Positions 25,845 to 33,466 of a DNA stretch of 64,000 nucleotides are shown here, piece by piece. Origin of the DNA: PFL42 sp963789825 (GTDB lineage: Bacteria > Chloroflexota > Anaerolineae > Anaerolineales > E44-bin32); assembly GCA_963789825.1 (NCBI GenBank), contig CAWBME010000003.1, positions 14,966 to 78,965 of the forward strand, in the 5' to 3' direction. Below the pieces are notes generated by a model that did not search any database, was not told the origin of the DNA, and saw only the letters and a list, made by a program, of their open reading frames with translations. Made by a program: the position numbers and the translations under genes. The stretch's first letter is position 1; every line of letters begins with the position of its first letter.

Positions 25845-26507
25845 ATGATGGACTTCGGCCAAGCCTTCACCTTTCCCTTTCAGGACGACCGCTGGCTGGT
25901 GAAGCTGGTAGTGGTTGGCCTGATTCTGCTGATCCCGGTCGTTGGGGCGGTGTTTATCACCGGCTGGCTGATCCTGATCGCCCGGCGCGTGATCCGCGGG
26001 CAAGCGGAGCCGCTGGTGGGCTTCGAGCCATGGGTCGAAGCGATTGTGCTCGGCCTCAAGTACCTGGTGGTGTGTCTGGTGTACCTGCTGCCGGCATTCG
26101 TCGTCACCCTGGTGGTCTCCCTGCTGGCGGAGACGATGCAGTCCTCGTCTCAGCCGAATTTCCTTCTGTTGTGTCTGACCACCTGTCTGGGGATGCTGTT
26201 CCTGATCTACTTCGTGGGGCTGATGTACTTCCTGGTGGCGGCGGCCGGCGTGCTGGCGGACACCGAGCGCCTGGCCGATGCCTTCCAGCTGCGCCGGTTG
26301 TGGCGCCACATCCGCAACGCGCCGGCGGCGCACGTGCTGGCGCTGTTGGGCGTATTTGTGGCCTCCCTGGCGGCTTCGCTCGGCCTGGTCGTGTGCCTGG
26401 TCGGCGGGGCTTTCACCACGGCGTATGCGGTGGCGGTTCAGGGACACCTGTACGGCCAGGCTTACAAGGCTGGGCTGCAGGCGCCGCCCCGGCCACTGCT
26501 GGCCTAG
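25845..26507 (+). CDS. DUF4013 membrane protein
   Basis: 220 residues, ATG 25845 with GGAGG 5 bases upstream. MMDFGQAFTFPFQDDRWLVK is the DUF4013 signature opening, followed by helices near LVVVGLILLIPVVGAVFITG, a GWLILIARRVIRGQ stretch, and further long hydrophobic spans around residues 65-95, 105-140 and 165-200. Function unknown. The 3' end overlaps that of the convergent LuxR-type gene by 4 bases. Confidence 0.85.
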   Translation: MMDFGQAFTFPFQDDRWLVKLVVVGLILLIPVVGAVFITGWLILIARRVIRGQAEPLVGFEPWVEAIVLGLKYLVVCLVYLLPAFVVTLVVSLLAETMQSSSQPNFLLLCLTTCLGMLFLIYFVGLMYFLVAAAGVLADTERLADAFQLRRLWRHIRNAPAAHVLALLGVFVASLAASLGLVVCLVGGAFTTAYAVAVQGHLYGQAYKAGLQAPPRPLLA

Positions 26508-27064
26508 CGGCCCAGTCGCCGTTCAGCGTGATGCATTCGCCTCACCGGCGTGGCGTCGATCGGGGTCGTTTCCGGGAAGCGCCAGTCGGACCGGCTCCCG
26601 GCGGGAGGCAGGCGGAACAGGCCGTGGCTGCCGGGCGCGCCCTGTCGCTCGGGCTTCGGCGGCAGGCCCAACTCGAGCAACAGCAGGCGCAGCTCGGCCT
26701 TGCTGCGCAGGCCGAGGCGCTCCAACACGTTGGCGACATGCGTCTTGACCGTCTCGGTCGAGATCACCAGCGTCTCGGCGATCTGGCGGTTGGTGCTGCC
26801 ATCGGCCGCCAGCCAGGCGACCTCTTGTTGGCGCGCGGTCAGCCTGGCCAGGGTGCGCTCGCCACGCGCCCGGCGGATCTCCTGCTCCAGGGCGCGCGCC
26901 AGCAAGCGCTGGCCCAGCACTTCCGGCGATTGTCCCTCGGCGAATGCCAGGCTGCGCAGCTGTGAGCACAGGTCTTCGGTGACCTCAATCGACAGCGGAT
27001 CGACCGCGGCCTGGCGATCGAGGGTAGGGGTGGGCCGGATAGGCACAGGGCGACGGGGAAGCAT
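26504..27064 (-). CDS. LuxR-type HTH transcription regulator
   Basis: 186 residues from ATG 27062-27064. The N-terminal 85 residues are helical and Arg-rich with no receiver or PAS domain that I can see. A GerE/LuxR helix-turn-helix follows: LTARQQEVAWLAADGSTNRQ, QIAETLVISTETVKTHVANV, LERLGLRSKAELRLLLLELG (about residues 90-147). The C-terminal tail is Pro/Arg-rich. A consensus promoter with a LexA-like operator in its spacer lies immediately upstream, so expression may respond to DNA damage. Targets unknown. Confidence 0.85.
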   Translation of the reverse strand: MLPRRPVPIRPTPTLDRQAAVDPLSIEVTEDLCSQLRSLAFAEGQSPEVLGQRLLARALEQEIRRARGERTLARLTARQQEVAWLAADGSTNRQIAETLVISTETVKTHVANVLERLGLRSKAELRLLLLELGLPPKPERQGAPGSHGLFRLPPAGSRSDWRFPETTPIDATPVRRMHHAERRLGR

Positions 27065-27073
27065 GGCCTCTGC

Positions 27074-27102
27074 ATCATATAGCACATTTGTTCTAATGTC
27101 AA
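27074..27102 (-). promoter_or_regulatory. Consensus promoter with LexA-like operator in the spacer
   Basis: On the minus strand TTGACA (27102-27097), 17-base spacer, TATGAT (27079-27074). The spacer contains TAGAACAAATGTGCTA (27095-27080), one base away from the TAGAAC-N4-GTTCTA pattern at 16023-16040. A bound repressor would block RNA polymerase. The predicted start lies only about 3 bases before the ATG, so the mRNA is nearly leaderless. Confidence 0.75.
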
Positions 27103-27148
27103 ACCTATCGGGCAGGGTTACACTGCGCCAAGCCGGAGAGAGCGAGGC

Positions 27149-27988
27149 ATGACCCGAGTCGCACTGGCCATAGGCCTGGCACTGAGTGTGGCGGCCTGCA
27201 CACCGCCCACGGTGAGCCTGGTCGTGCCCAGCCCGTCTCCCGCCGCGTCGGCGGCGACCGTCCTGCCAACGGCCACCGTGCTGCCGACGGCCACTCCCAC
27301 CGCCCCACCGCCCGCGCCGCCGGACCTGCCCGACGAGGCCATCGTGATCCTCGAACCCGGGCCGGTCTCCCGCGTGATCAGCCCGCTACGCGTCTCCGGG
27401 ATCGCCGATCCCGCCTTCGAGCAAACGCTGGTCGTGCGAGTCGTGCTGGACGACGGGACGCAGGTCGCCCTTCAGCCGCTGATGATCCAAGCCGAGCTCG
27501 GACAGCGCGGCCCATTCAGTGTGGACGTCCCCTTCGTCATCTTCAGCGAGCGCAACGCCTTCATCCAGGTGTTCCAGCAAAGCGCCCGCGACGGCGGAAC
27601 GCTGCATCTGGCCTCCGTGCCAGTAGTGCTGACGCCCTTCGGTCCGGCTGAGATTGCCAGCCAGACGGTGCAGCCGGAGCGCATCGCCATCCTGCAGCCG
27701 CAAACCGGCGACCTGGTCTCGGAGGGCGTGGCGCGCGTCGAGGGCATCGGCATCGCTGGTTTCGAACAGACGCTTCTGATTGAGATCCTCGACGCCGAGG
27801 GGAACCGCATCGGCGCGCAAGCCGTGATCCTGCAGGGTGTAGAGTTCGGCGTGCCGGGTCCGTTCGCTGCCGACGTCGCTTACACGGCCGGCGCGGCCGG
27901 CCCGGGGCGTATCGTCGTGCGCGACATCAGCCCCGCCTTCGGCGGGGACGTCCACCTGGCAAGCGTGGAAGTGGAGCTGCAGCCGTGA
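27149..27988 (+). CDS. Lipoprotein with two Gmad2-like domains
   Basis: 279 residues. MTRVALAIGLALSVAACTPP has a lipobox (VAAC), followed by a Pro/Ala/Thr linker. Two similar beta domains follow: first around IVILEPGPVSRVISPLRVSG (about 70-170), second around IAILQPQTGDLVSEGVARVE (about 180-279). Each contains an ISPLRVSGIADPAFEQTLVV / VEGIGIAGFEQTLLIEILDA-type strand pair ending in LHLASVPV or VHLASVEV. This is the Gmad2 immunoglobulin-like fold found in spore and envelope lipoproteins. Surface location likely; partner unknown. Confidence 0.85.
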   Translation: MTRVALAIGLALSVAACTPPTVSLVVPSPSPAASAATVLPTATVLPTATPTAPPPAPPDLPDEAIVILEPGPVSRVISPLRVSGIADPAFEQTLVVRVVLDDGTQVALQPLMIQAELGQRGPFSVDVPFVIFSERNAFIQVFQQSARDGGTLHLASVPVVLTPFGPAEIASQTVQPERIAILQPQTGDLVSEGVARVEGIGIAGFEQTLLIEILDAEGNRIGAQAVILQGVEFGVPGPFAADVAYTAGAAGPGRIVVRDISPAFGGDVHLASVEVELQP

Positions 27989-28084
27989 TCGGGCTGGCAT
28001 TGGGACAACGGCGATAAGAGCGCGACAGAACCCGCCTGGCTGCGGTAGCATAGGCAGAGACGGACGACTCGCCCGGCCCGAAGT

Positions 28085-29047
28085 ATGAGCGACCCAGGAA
28101 GATCGAATCCCAGTCCGCGCGACGCGGCCCGGAGCACACGCCTGCTGGCCGGGGCGGTCTTGATTCCTGCGGTGCCGATGCTCTGCCTGTCGGTGGCTGC
28201 GCTGGCCCTGTTCTACGCTTCCCCGGGCCGCCTCGACCGTGTGCTGGCGATGCTCCCCGGCGACCAGTTCCTGCGTCTGGCGCTGTTCTTCGCGCCGGCG
28301 ACCCTCTTCGCCATTGTGGTCATGGCGTTGCTGTACGCTCTCGAGCCGGCGCGACCGGCGCCGGCGGCGGTGACCCAACCGCTGCCCTCGCCGCGGCGGC
28401 CCGCCCGGAGACCCAGGCAGCTGTCGGCGCTGGTCACCGGCACCATCGTGGCACTGCTGCTGTCGGTGGCGCTGCTGCTCCTTTCGTTTGTCGCACCGGG
28501 CAGATTCGGGCTGCTGATCGAGCCGCTGCCGGGTGATCGCTATCTGCGACCGCTGCTGCGCCTGGCGCCGTTTGTATTCTCGGCGGCGCTGGTGCTCTTG
28601 GCTTCGCTGGCTGCACGTCGTCCTGGCCGGGCAGCCGAGCGCGCCCAACCCGCGCCAGCCTGGAGTGCGGCAGTGTGGTCGGTGCGGTTGCTGCTGGTCC
28701 CCACCATCCCGCTGCTGTTGTTCTCGCTCGGGGCGCTGGTGCTGTACTATGGTGCGCCGGGCCGGTTTGACACGCTGATGACCACGTTGGGGAGTGAGGC
28801 CTTCATCCGCTTGGTGCTGTTCTTTGCGCCGTTCCTGCTGTTCGCCGTGATCGCCCTGGCTGCGCTGTACCTCGGGCGGCCGGCGCGGCCGGGTGTGGCG
28901 GTCGTTCCCGCCGCGCCGGGGAGCAGCGCGGAAGCCTACGGCGGGCGCTCGATGTGGGGCGTGGCGCTGCTCTCGGCCGGTTTGACGGCCACGGCGATGC
29001 TGGGTCTGGCAGGGATCGGTGTGGTGGCCTACTTGCTGCTGCGGTAG
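28085..29047 (+). CDS. Membrane protein made of three tandem repeats, unknown family
   Basis: 320 residues. A unit of two hydrophobic spans around a conserved loop occurs three times: LFYASPGRLDRVLAMLPGDQ-FLRLALFFAP (near residue 40), LSFVAPGRFGLLIEPLPGDR-YLRPLLRLAP (near 140) and LYYGAPGRFDTLMTTLGSEA-FIRLVLFFAP (near 220). The common pattern is PGRx-hydrophobic-L-[PG]-x-[DE]-x-[FY]-[LI]-R-x3-x2-AP. Units are joined by Arg/Pro/Ala linkers, and a final helix closes the protein. No ribosome site is obvious before the ATG. I do not recognise the family. Confidence 0.7.
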   Translation: MSDPGRSNPSPRDAARSTRLLAGAVLIPAVPMLCLSVAALALFYASPGRLDRVLAMLPGDQFLRLALFFAPATLFAIVVMALLYALEPARPAPAAVTQPLPSPRRPARRPRQLSALVTGTIVALLLSVALLLLSFVAPGRFGLLIEPLPGDRYLRPLLRLAPFVFSAALVLLASLAARRPGRAAERAQPAPAWSAAVWSVRLLLVPTIPLLLFSLGALVLYYGAPGRFDTLMTTLGSEAFIRLVLFFAPFLLFAVIALAALYLGRPARPGVAVVPAAPGSSAEAYGGRSMWGVALLSAGLTATAMLGLAGIGVVAYLLLR

Positions 29048-29077
29048 TCGACCGGTGAGGTGGAAGGGACAAACCCT

Positions 29078-29719
29078 ATGCTCGCCCGGCTGATCGCCGA
29101 CTTCCCTTTTGTGTTGGCGCTGCTCGCCTCGCTCATCGCCGCGGCAAGTGCCGTATTGCTCCGTCGCGCCGCGCCCAGCGTCGGACGCTGGGCGGCTCAG
29201 GCCGGCAACGTGCTGTGGCTGCTCAGCCTGGCGGTCAACGTATGGTCGCTGCTCTGGGCCTACAGCCTGCGCATCGGCCCCGGCTCGCCCGGCGTGGTCA
29301 CCTCGTATGGCACCTACGGGTTGACCGGGCCGCAGGCGGGTACCACCAACCTCTCCCTGCCCCAGCTTCTGGCAGGGCTGGCGGGGCTGGCGGCCGGGGG
29401 TTGGCTGACGGTGTGGGTGCTGCGCGAGCGCGCCCGCCTGGGGATGCTGACGGCGCAACTGCCGGCGCTGGTGGAGCGTTTGCCTTACCGGCGGCTGCGC
29501 CGCCCGGGGATAGCCGGACTGATCCTGCTCGCCTTGGGGCTAACCATTCTCGCCGAGAGCCTTCCGCTGTGGGTCTGGTTCGTGCTCTGGCTGCCGACGG
29601 CGTTGATCCTGGCGGAGATGGCCGAATGGGAGCAGCGCAGGCGATACCCCGAGTTGACCGACTACTTCCACCACACGCCCCGCTACCTGCCGCGTCCAAT
29701 TCGCAGGTCCCGGGCGTAG
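29078..29719 (+). CDS. Membrane protein with isoprenylcysteine methyltransferase (ICMT/PEMT)-like C-terminus
   Basis: 213 residues from ATG 29078 (GGAAGG upstream). N-terminal helices around LVLALLASLIAAASAVLL-type sequence and a second near LWLLSLAVNVWSLLWAYSL. The C-terminal half has PYRRLRRPGIAGLILLALGL, WVWFVLWLPTALILAEMAEW and EQRRRYPELTDYFHHTPRYL, the HPG/E-rich and P-R-[FY]-L-P pattern of membrane-bound ICMT/PEMT-like methyltransferases. The usual RHP is RRP here. Catalysis is uncertain. It probably forms an operon with the triple-repeat protein. Confidence 0.65.
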   Translation: MLARLIADFPFVLALLASLIAAASAVLLRRAAPSVGRWAAQAGNVLWLLSLAVNVWSLLWAYSLRIGPGSPGVVTSYGTYGLTGPQAGTTNLSLPQLLAGLAGLAAGGWLTVWVLRERARLGMLTAQLPALVERLPYRRLRRPGIAGLILLALGLTILAESLPLWVWFVLWLPTALILAEMAEWEQRRRYPELTDYFHHTPRYLPRPIRRSRA

Positions 29720-30229
29720 CCGCCCGCGGACGCATCCCTTTCCGCATCAAACCGTTCAGGCCTCGAGCCTCCCGTCCGGGCCGTGGGCCTGCAGACGCCA
29801 GCCAGCGGGGCGATCGGCCGGCCCGCCGCACATCCTACCGGGGCCATCACACCCCTGTCCGGGCTGCCGGTTGTGGCCCGAGTGGGGTGTCCTGCCAGGA
29901 GGGCGAGACGGCCCCATGCAGGCACCCACTCGGTGCACGTGCCGGTGAGCGGCGCTGATGGCCTGGCGGCGGAGAGCACCCGGCCTCGCCGAGAAGCATG
30001 ACGGAGAGGCGCGCCACGACGCTGCGCCGTGCTTGACGACCGCTGCGCTGCGGGCGGTGCGGCGCGCGCTGGAAGTTCCAGGCCGGGGGGGAGCCCCGCT
30101 GATCCCACGGCCACGGATGTCATCCTGTACCTCGGCTGGATCGGAAAGCCCCTGGGTTCAGCGCACCACAGAAGGAGGGGTCAGGGTGGAGTTGCGCAAT
30201 CGGATTGGGCGCAACCTGCCAGTGCAGGC
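29720..30229. other. Intergenic stretch between convergent genes, nothing recognised
   Basis: 510 bases with GC-rich text and several short inverted repeats, for example around 29930-29945 and 30210-30235. Open frames on both strands are long only because stops are rare at this GC content. I see no gene or RNA in it. Confidence 0.5.
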
Positions 30230-31072
30230 TCAGGCGCGCAGATAGGCTGCGGCGACCAGAACGACGAAGAGCAGGCTGGCGGCCAGCTGCCGCAGCCCGA
30301 TGGCGGCCGGGCGTGCCCCGACGCTCGGCCGGAGAATGCCATCGACGGCGTCCGCCAGCATGAGGCCGAAGGCCACTGGAACCAAGCCTGGCACAACACG
30401 CCATGCCGCCAGCAGCGTAGCAGCCAGCACGTTGAAGAGGTGATAGGCCAGCGCGCGCCGGCCCGATCGCCAGCGCCTGCTTGGCGGGGGCACGGTCGGC
30501 CAGTGTCGCTGCTCGAGACGGAGATAGACCAGCACGATCGACGCCGCGGATTGCAGCCAGCACAGCAGCCACAGAATCCACGCTGTGCGGTCGTTTGGGC
30601 CGCCGGCGACCCAGTAGGCGGCGGGTGCGGTGAGCGCCAGCACGCCGGCCCCGACGATTTCGATCCCCATCTGGCCGCGCTCCTCGCGTCGGCTGACCAG
30701 CCACAAGTGCCAGGCGAAGACGAGCAGAGCAGGCAGCGCGAGCAGGAGCAGCAGCCGGCCAAAGCCCAGCCACGCCAGTCCGGCCAGGCCGAGCAGGACG
30801 ATCACTCCATAGATGGCGGCCCAGAACAAGGCCGGCAGTCGATCGCTGGCCGGGCGGCGGTGGCTGGCGACCTTCACCAAGAGCGCGATGGGCTGGCGTG
30901 AGAGGAAGGCCGCAAAGGCGGTGACGAAGAGCAGCCAAAGCGCCGCCGGGAACGCGCCGGCCGCCGCAGCGCCGATCACAAAGGGGCCGATCCACCAGAT
31001 CCACGACCCGTGCTCGGTCGGCAGGGCGTAGTGCTTGCGGAAGATCCGCCGGAGATCGGTGTGCCCGGCCAT
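30230..31072 (-). CDS. YwiC-like membrane protein
   Basis: 280 residues from ATG 31070-31072. Opening HYALPTEHGSWIWWIGPFVI (about residues 14-33) is the YwiC-like family mark. About eight hydrophobic spans follow, including LWLLFVTAFAAFLSRQPIAL, LLLLALPALLVFAWHLWLVS and LVPVAFGLMLADAVDGILRP. The Asp-containing last block resembles UbiA-like folds only loosely. It lies 10 bases downstream of the sugar dehydrogenase gene, same strand, so probably co-transcribed. Function unknown. Confidence 0.8.
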   Translation of the reverse strand: MAGHTDLRRIFRKHYALPTEHGSWIWWIGPFVIGAAAAGAFPAALWLLFVTAFAAFLSRQPIALLVKVASHRRPASDRLPALFWAAIYGVIVLLGLAGLAWLGFGRLLLLLALPALLVFAWHLWLVSRREERGQMGIEIVGAGVLALTAPAAYWVAGGPNDRTAWILWLLCWLQSAASIVLVYLRLEQRHWPTVPPPSRRWRSGRRALAYHLFNVLAATLLAAWRVVPGLVPVAFGLMLADAVDGILRPSVGARPAAIGLRQLAASLLFVVLVAAAYLRA

Positions 31073-31082
31073 CGAGTGAGGC

Positions 31083-32378
31083 TCAGCCGGCCGGCGTGAG
31101 GCGGTACACGCCGCCGCGCTGGTCGACGAGGTACACGCCCCCGGTTGCGTCCTGGCCGAAGGCGGTGATGTTGAAGTCGGTGTCGAACAGCAGTTGGGTC
31201 TGCCAGGTCGAAACGTCACCGGGCAGCAGCCCCCACACCCGCCCGCTGCAGTAGTCTCCGTACAGGTACACGCCGTTCCACTCGGGCAAGCCGGGGTCAC
31301 GCACCACCACGCCACCGGTCACCGAGCAGCCCTGGTCATGGCCGTACTCGGCCACTGGATCGACCATATCCGGCGCGGCCTCGCCCGAGAACGAGTGCAG
31401 CCCCTCGCGCACGTTCCAGCCGTAGTTCTCACCCCCGGCTGCGGCGCTCGGCTGGTAGTTGACCTCCTCCCAGTCCCCCTGGCCGACGTCGCCGATGAAC
31501 AGATCGCCTGACGCCGGGTCGAAGGCGAAGCGCCAGGGGTTGCGCAGGCCGTAGGCCCAGATCTCTTGAAGGTTCTCGGTGCTGCCGGCGAAGGGGTTGT
31601 CCGAAGGGATGGCATACGGCTCGGCCCCGTCGACGTCGAGGCGCAGAATCTTGCCCAGCAGCGTGCTCAACGATTGGCCGTTGCCCTGCGGATCGCCGCC
31701 GGAGCCGCCATCCCCAGTGCCGATGTACAGGTAGCCGTCCGGGCCGAAGGCCAGTGCGCCGCCGTTGTGGTTGGCATACGGCTGGTCGATGGTCAACAGC
31801 CGGGCCTCGCTGGCCGGGTCGACCTGCCCGGTTTCGGGGGACACGCTGAAGCGGGCAACGACCGTGTCGCCGCTGCGATCGGTGTAGTTGATGTAGAAGC
31901 GCCCGTTCTCAGCGAAGCGCGGGTGGAAGGCCAGGCCGAGCAAGCCCTGCTCGTTCCCCTCCGACCCAACCTGGCTGCGAATGTCGAGGAACGGCGGATC
32001 CAACCGCTGCCCGTCGACCACCACCCAGATTCGCCCGGCCTGCTCGACGACGAACAGCCGGCCATCGCCGGCGTGCTGCAGATCGAGCGGCCGATCAAAG
32101 CCGTCGACCACCTTCGACCAGGCGTAGGCTGCGGCATTGGGCAGGGTGGCGAGGCGAGGAGCAGCGCCGGCCGTAGGCGTGAGGCTCGATGCTTGTCCGG
32201 TGTCCGGGATTTGAGTCGCCTGGGCCGGAGGCGGCTCGGTGGCCGCGGCGCCGATAGCGGTCATGGCTGCCGACACCGTCTCCACCGCTGCGGTCTGGAC
32301 GGCCGGCGACGAACCGCCGCCGCAGGCCGTCAGCAGCAACGCCAACCCAGTGATCCCAATCCAACGCACAGCGGACAT
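31083..32378 (-). CDS. PQQ-dependent sugar dehydrogenase-like lipoprotein (GSDH/sorbosone type)
   Basis: 431 residues with lipobox LTAC and a Thr/Pro/Ala linker to about residue 85. The six-bladed propeller then shows FDRPLDLQHAGDGRLFVVEQ, GNEQGLLGLAFHPRFAENGR (His of the PQQ site region), NHNGGALAFGPDGYLYIGTG, DGGSGGDPQGNGQSLSTLLG, KILRLDVDG, WAYGLRNPWRFAFDPASGDL and IGDVGQGDWEEVNY. These are the conserved blocks of soluble glucose dehydrogenase and sorbosone dehydrogenase. Probably anchored outside the cytoplasmic membrane, oxidising sugars or alcohols with PQQ. No PQQ biosynthesis gene is in the window. Confidence 0.93.
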   Translation of the reverse strand: MSAVRWIGITGLALLLTACGGGSSPAVQTAAVETVSAAMTAIGAAATEPPPAQATQIPDTGQASSLTPTAGAAPRLATLPNAAAYAWSKVVDGFDRPLDLQHAGDGRLFVVEQAGRIWVVVDGQRLDPPFLDIRSQVGSEGNEQGLLGLAFHPRFAENGRFYINYTDRSGDTVVARFSVSPETGQVDPASEARLLTIDQPYANHNGGALAFGPDGYLYIGTGDGGSGGDPQGNGQSLSTLLGKILRLDVDGAEPYAIPSDNPFAGSTENLQEIWAYGLRNPWRFAFDPASGDLFIGDVGQGDWEEVNYQPSAAAGGENYGWNVREGLHSFSGEAAPDMVDPVAEYGHDQGCSVTGGVVVRDPGLPEWNGVYLYGDYCSGRVWGLLPGDVSTWQTQLLFDTDFNITAFGQDATGGVYLVDQRGGVYRLTPAG

Positions 32379-32401
32379 TCGATGACCTCTTCAGGGGGTG
32401 A

Positions 32402-32413
32402 GTACAATTGTAC
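32402..32413. promoter_or_regulatory. Shared -10 palindrome of divergent genes
   Basis: GTACAATTGTAC is a perfect 12-base palindrome that supplies TACAAT -10 elements on both strands: for the sugar dehydrogenase leftward (start codon 32378) and the HAL2-like gene rightward. -35 elements are not convincing on either side. Confidence 0.45.
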
Positions 32414-32452
32414 CCGCCGGGTTTCCAGAACCTGACCGGCCGTGCCCCACGG

Positions 32453-33466
32453 ATGCCGCGCCCAGCGTTGCCCTTCGCAAGTCGCATCGACCGCGCGCAG
32501 TTCGCGCTGCAGGCGCTGCGCGCCGGCGCCTGGCTGGCGCGAACGGTCCAGCAGGAACACCTCGGCCCAGCAGCGGCCAAGTCCGACCGCTCGCCGGTGA
32601 CGGTGGCGGACTACGCGGTGCAGGCTGTGGTGGGTGGCATGCTGGAGGCCAGCTTCCCGGGTGAGCAGCTGATGGCCGAGGAGGACAGCCAGGCGTTGCG
32701 CGCCGGACCGCCGGCGATGGCTTCGATGGTGGCGGACTACGTTCGCCGATGCCTGCCGGGCGTGCCGCCAGCGGAGATCTGGCGCTGGATCGATCTCGGC
32801 CGCGGGTCAGGCGAGCAGGCCTACTGGGTGCTCGATCCGGTGGATGGGACCAAGGGCTTCCTGCGCAACGATCACTACGTGGTGGCGCTGGCGTGGATCG
32901 AGGCCGGCCAGGTCGTGCTGGGAGGTCTGGGCTGCCCGCGCCTGGCAGCGCCGGGCGCCTCGGCCGATACCCCGGGAAGTGTGGTGCTGGCTGTCCGGGG
33001 CGAGGGCGCATGGATCACCGGCCTGGAGGCGGACGCTTGGCAGCGCCTCAGCGTCTCGCAGGAGGTTCGCCCGCAGAAGGCCAGGCTGCTGCGGTCGTTC
33101 GAGGCAGGCCATACCGACGAGGGCTTGATGGACGAGCTCGCCCGGAGACTGGGATGCGAAGCGCCGCCCGTGCGCATGGACAGCCAGGCCAAGTACGCCC
33201 GGCTGGCACTCGGTGAAGGCGAGCTGCTCTTTCGCCTGCTCTCTCCCACCCGTACCGACTACTGCGAGAAGGCCTGGGATCAGGCGGCTGGGTCAATCGT
33301 TGTCGAGGAGGCGGGCGGGCGGGTGAGCGACCTGCGCGGCGAGCCGCTGGATTTCAGCCGCGGGCGTGAGCTGACCGCCAACATCGGCGTGCTGGCCTCC
33401 AACGGCCAGCTGCATGCCGCTGCGCTGCAGGCGCTGGATGCGCTGGGCGCCAACCGGCGGCCGTGA
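32453..33466 (+). CDS. HAL2/CysQ-like inositol-phosphatase-family phosphatase
   Basis: Likely 3'(2'),5'-bisphosphate nucleotidase (removes PAP from sulfate assimilation) or inositol-type phosphatase. 337 residues from ATG 32453. Metal-binding motifs of the family are complete: Asp in KSDRSPVTVADYAVQAVV, LMAEEDSQ, WVLDPVDGTKGFLRNDHYVV, VVLGGLGCPRL and the C-terminal YCEKAWDQAAGSIVVEEAGG. The DGTKGFLR...GCP pattern is closest to HAL2. Overlaps the glycosyltransferase by GTGA, so translationally coupled. Confidence 0.92.
   Translation: MPRPALPFASRIDRAQFALQALRAGAWLARTVQQEHLGPAAAKSDRSPVTVADYAVQAVVGGMLEASFPGEQLMAEEDSQALRAGPPAMASMVADYVRRCLPGVPPAEIWRWIDLGRGSGEQAYWVLDPVDGTKGFLRNDHYVVALAWIEAGQVVLGGLGCPRLAAPGASADTPGSVVLAVRGEGAWITGLEADAWQRLSVSQEVRPQKARLLRSFEAGHTDEGLMDELARRLGCEAPPVRMDSQAKYARLALGEGELLFRLLSPTRTDYCEKAWDQAAGSIVVEEAGGRVSDLRGEPLDFSRGRELTANIGVLASNGQLHAAALQALDALGANRRP

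Noticed and set aside
27386..29458. 690-residue minus-strand open frame across three plus-strand genes
   Set aside because: Low-complexity Gln/Arg/His text and no start context; shadow of real genes.
29683..30123. 146-residue minus-strand frame in the gap after the ICMT-like gene
   Set aside because: No ribosome site, no hydrophobic or domain pattern, Arg/Pro/Ala-rich GC text.
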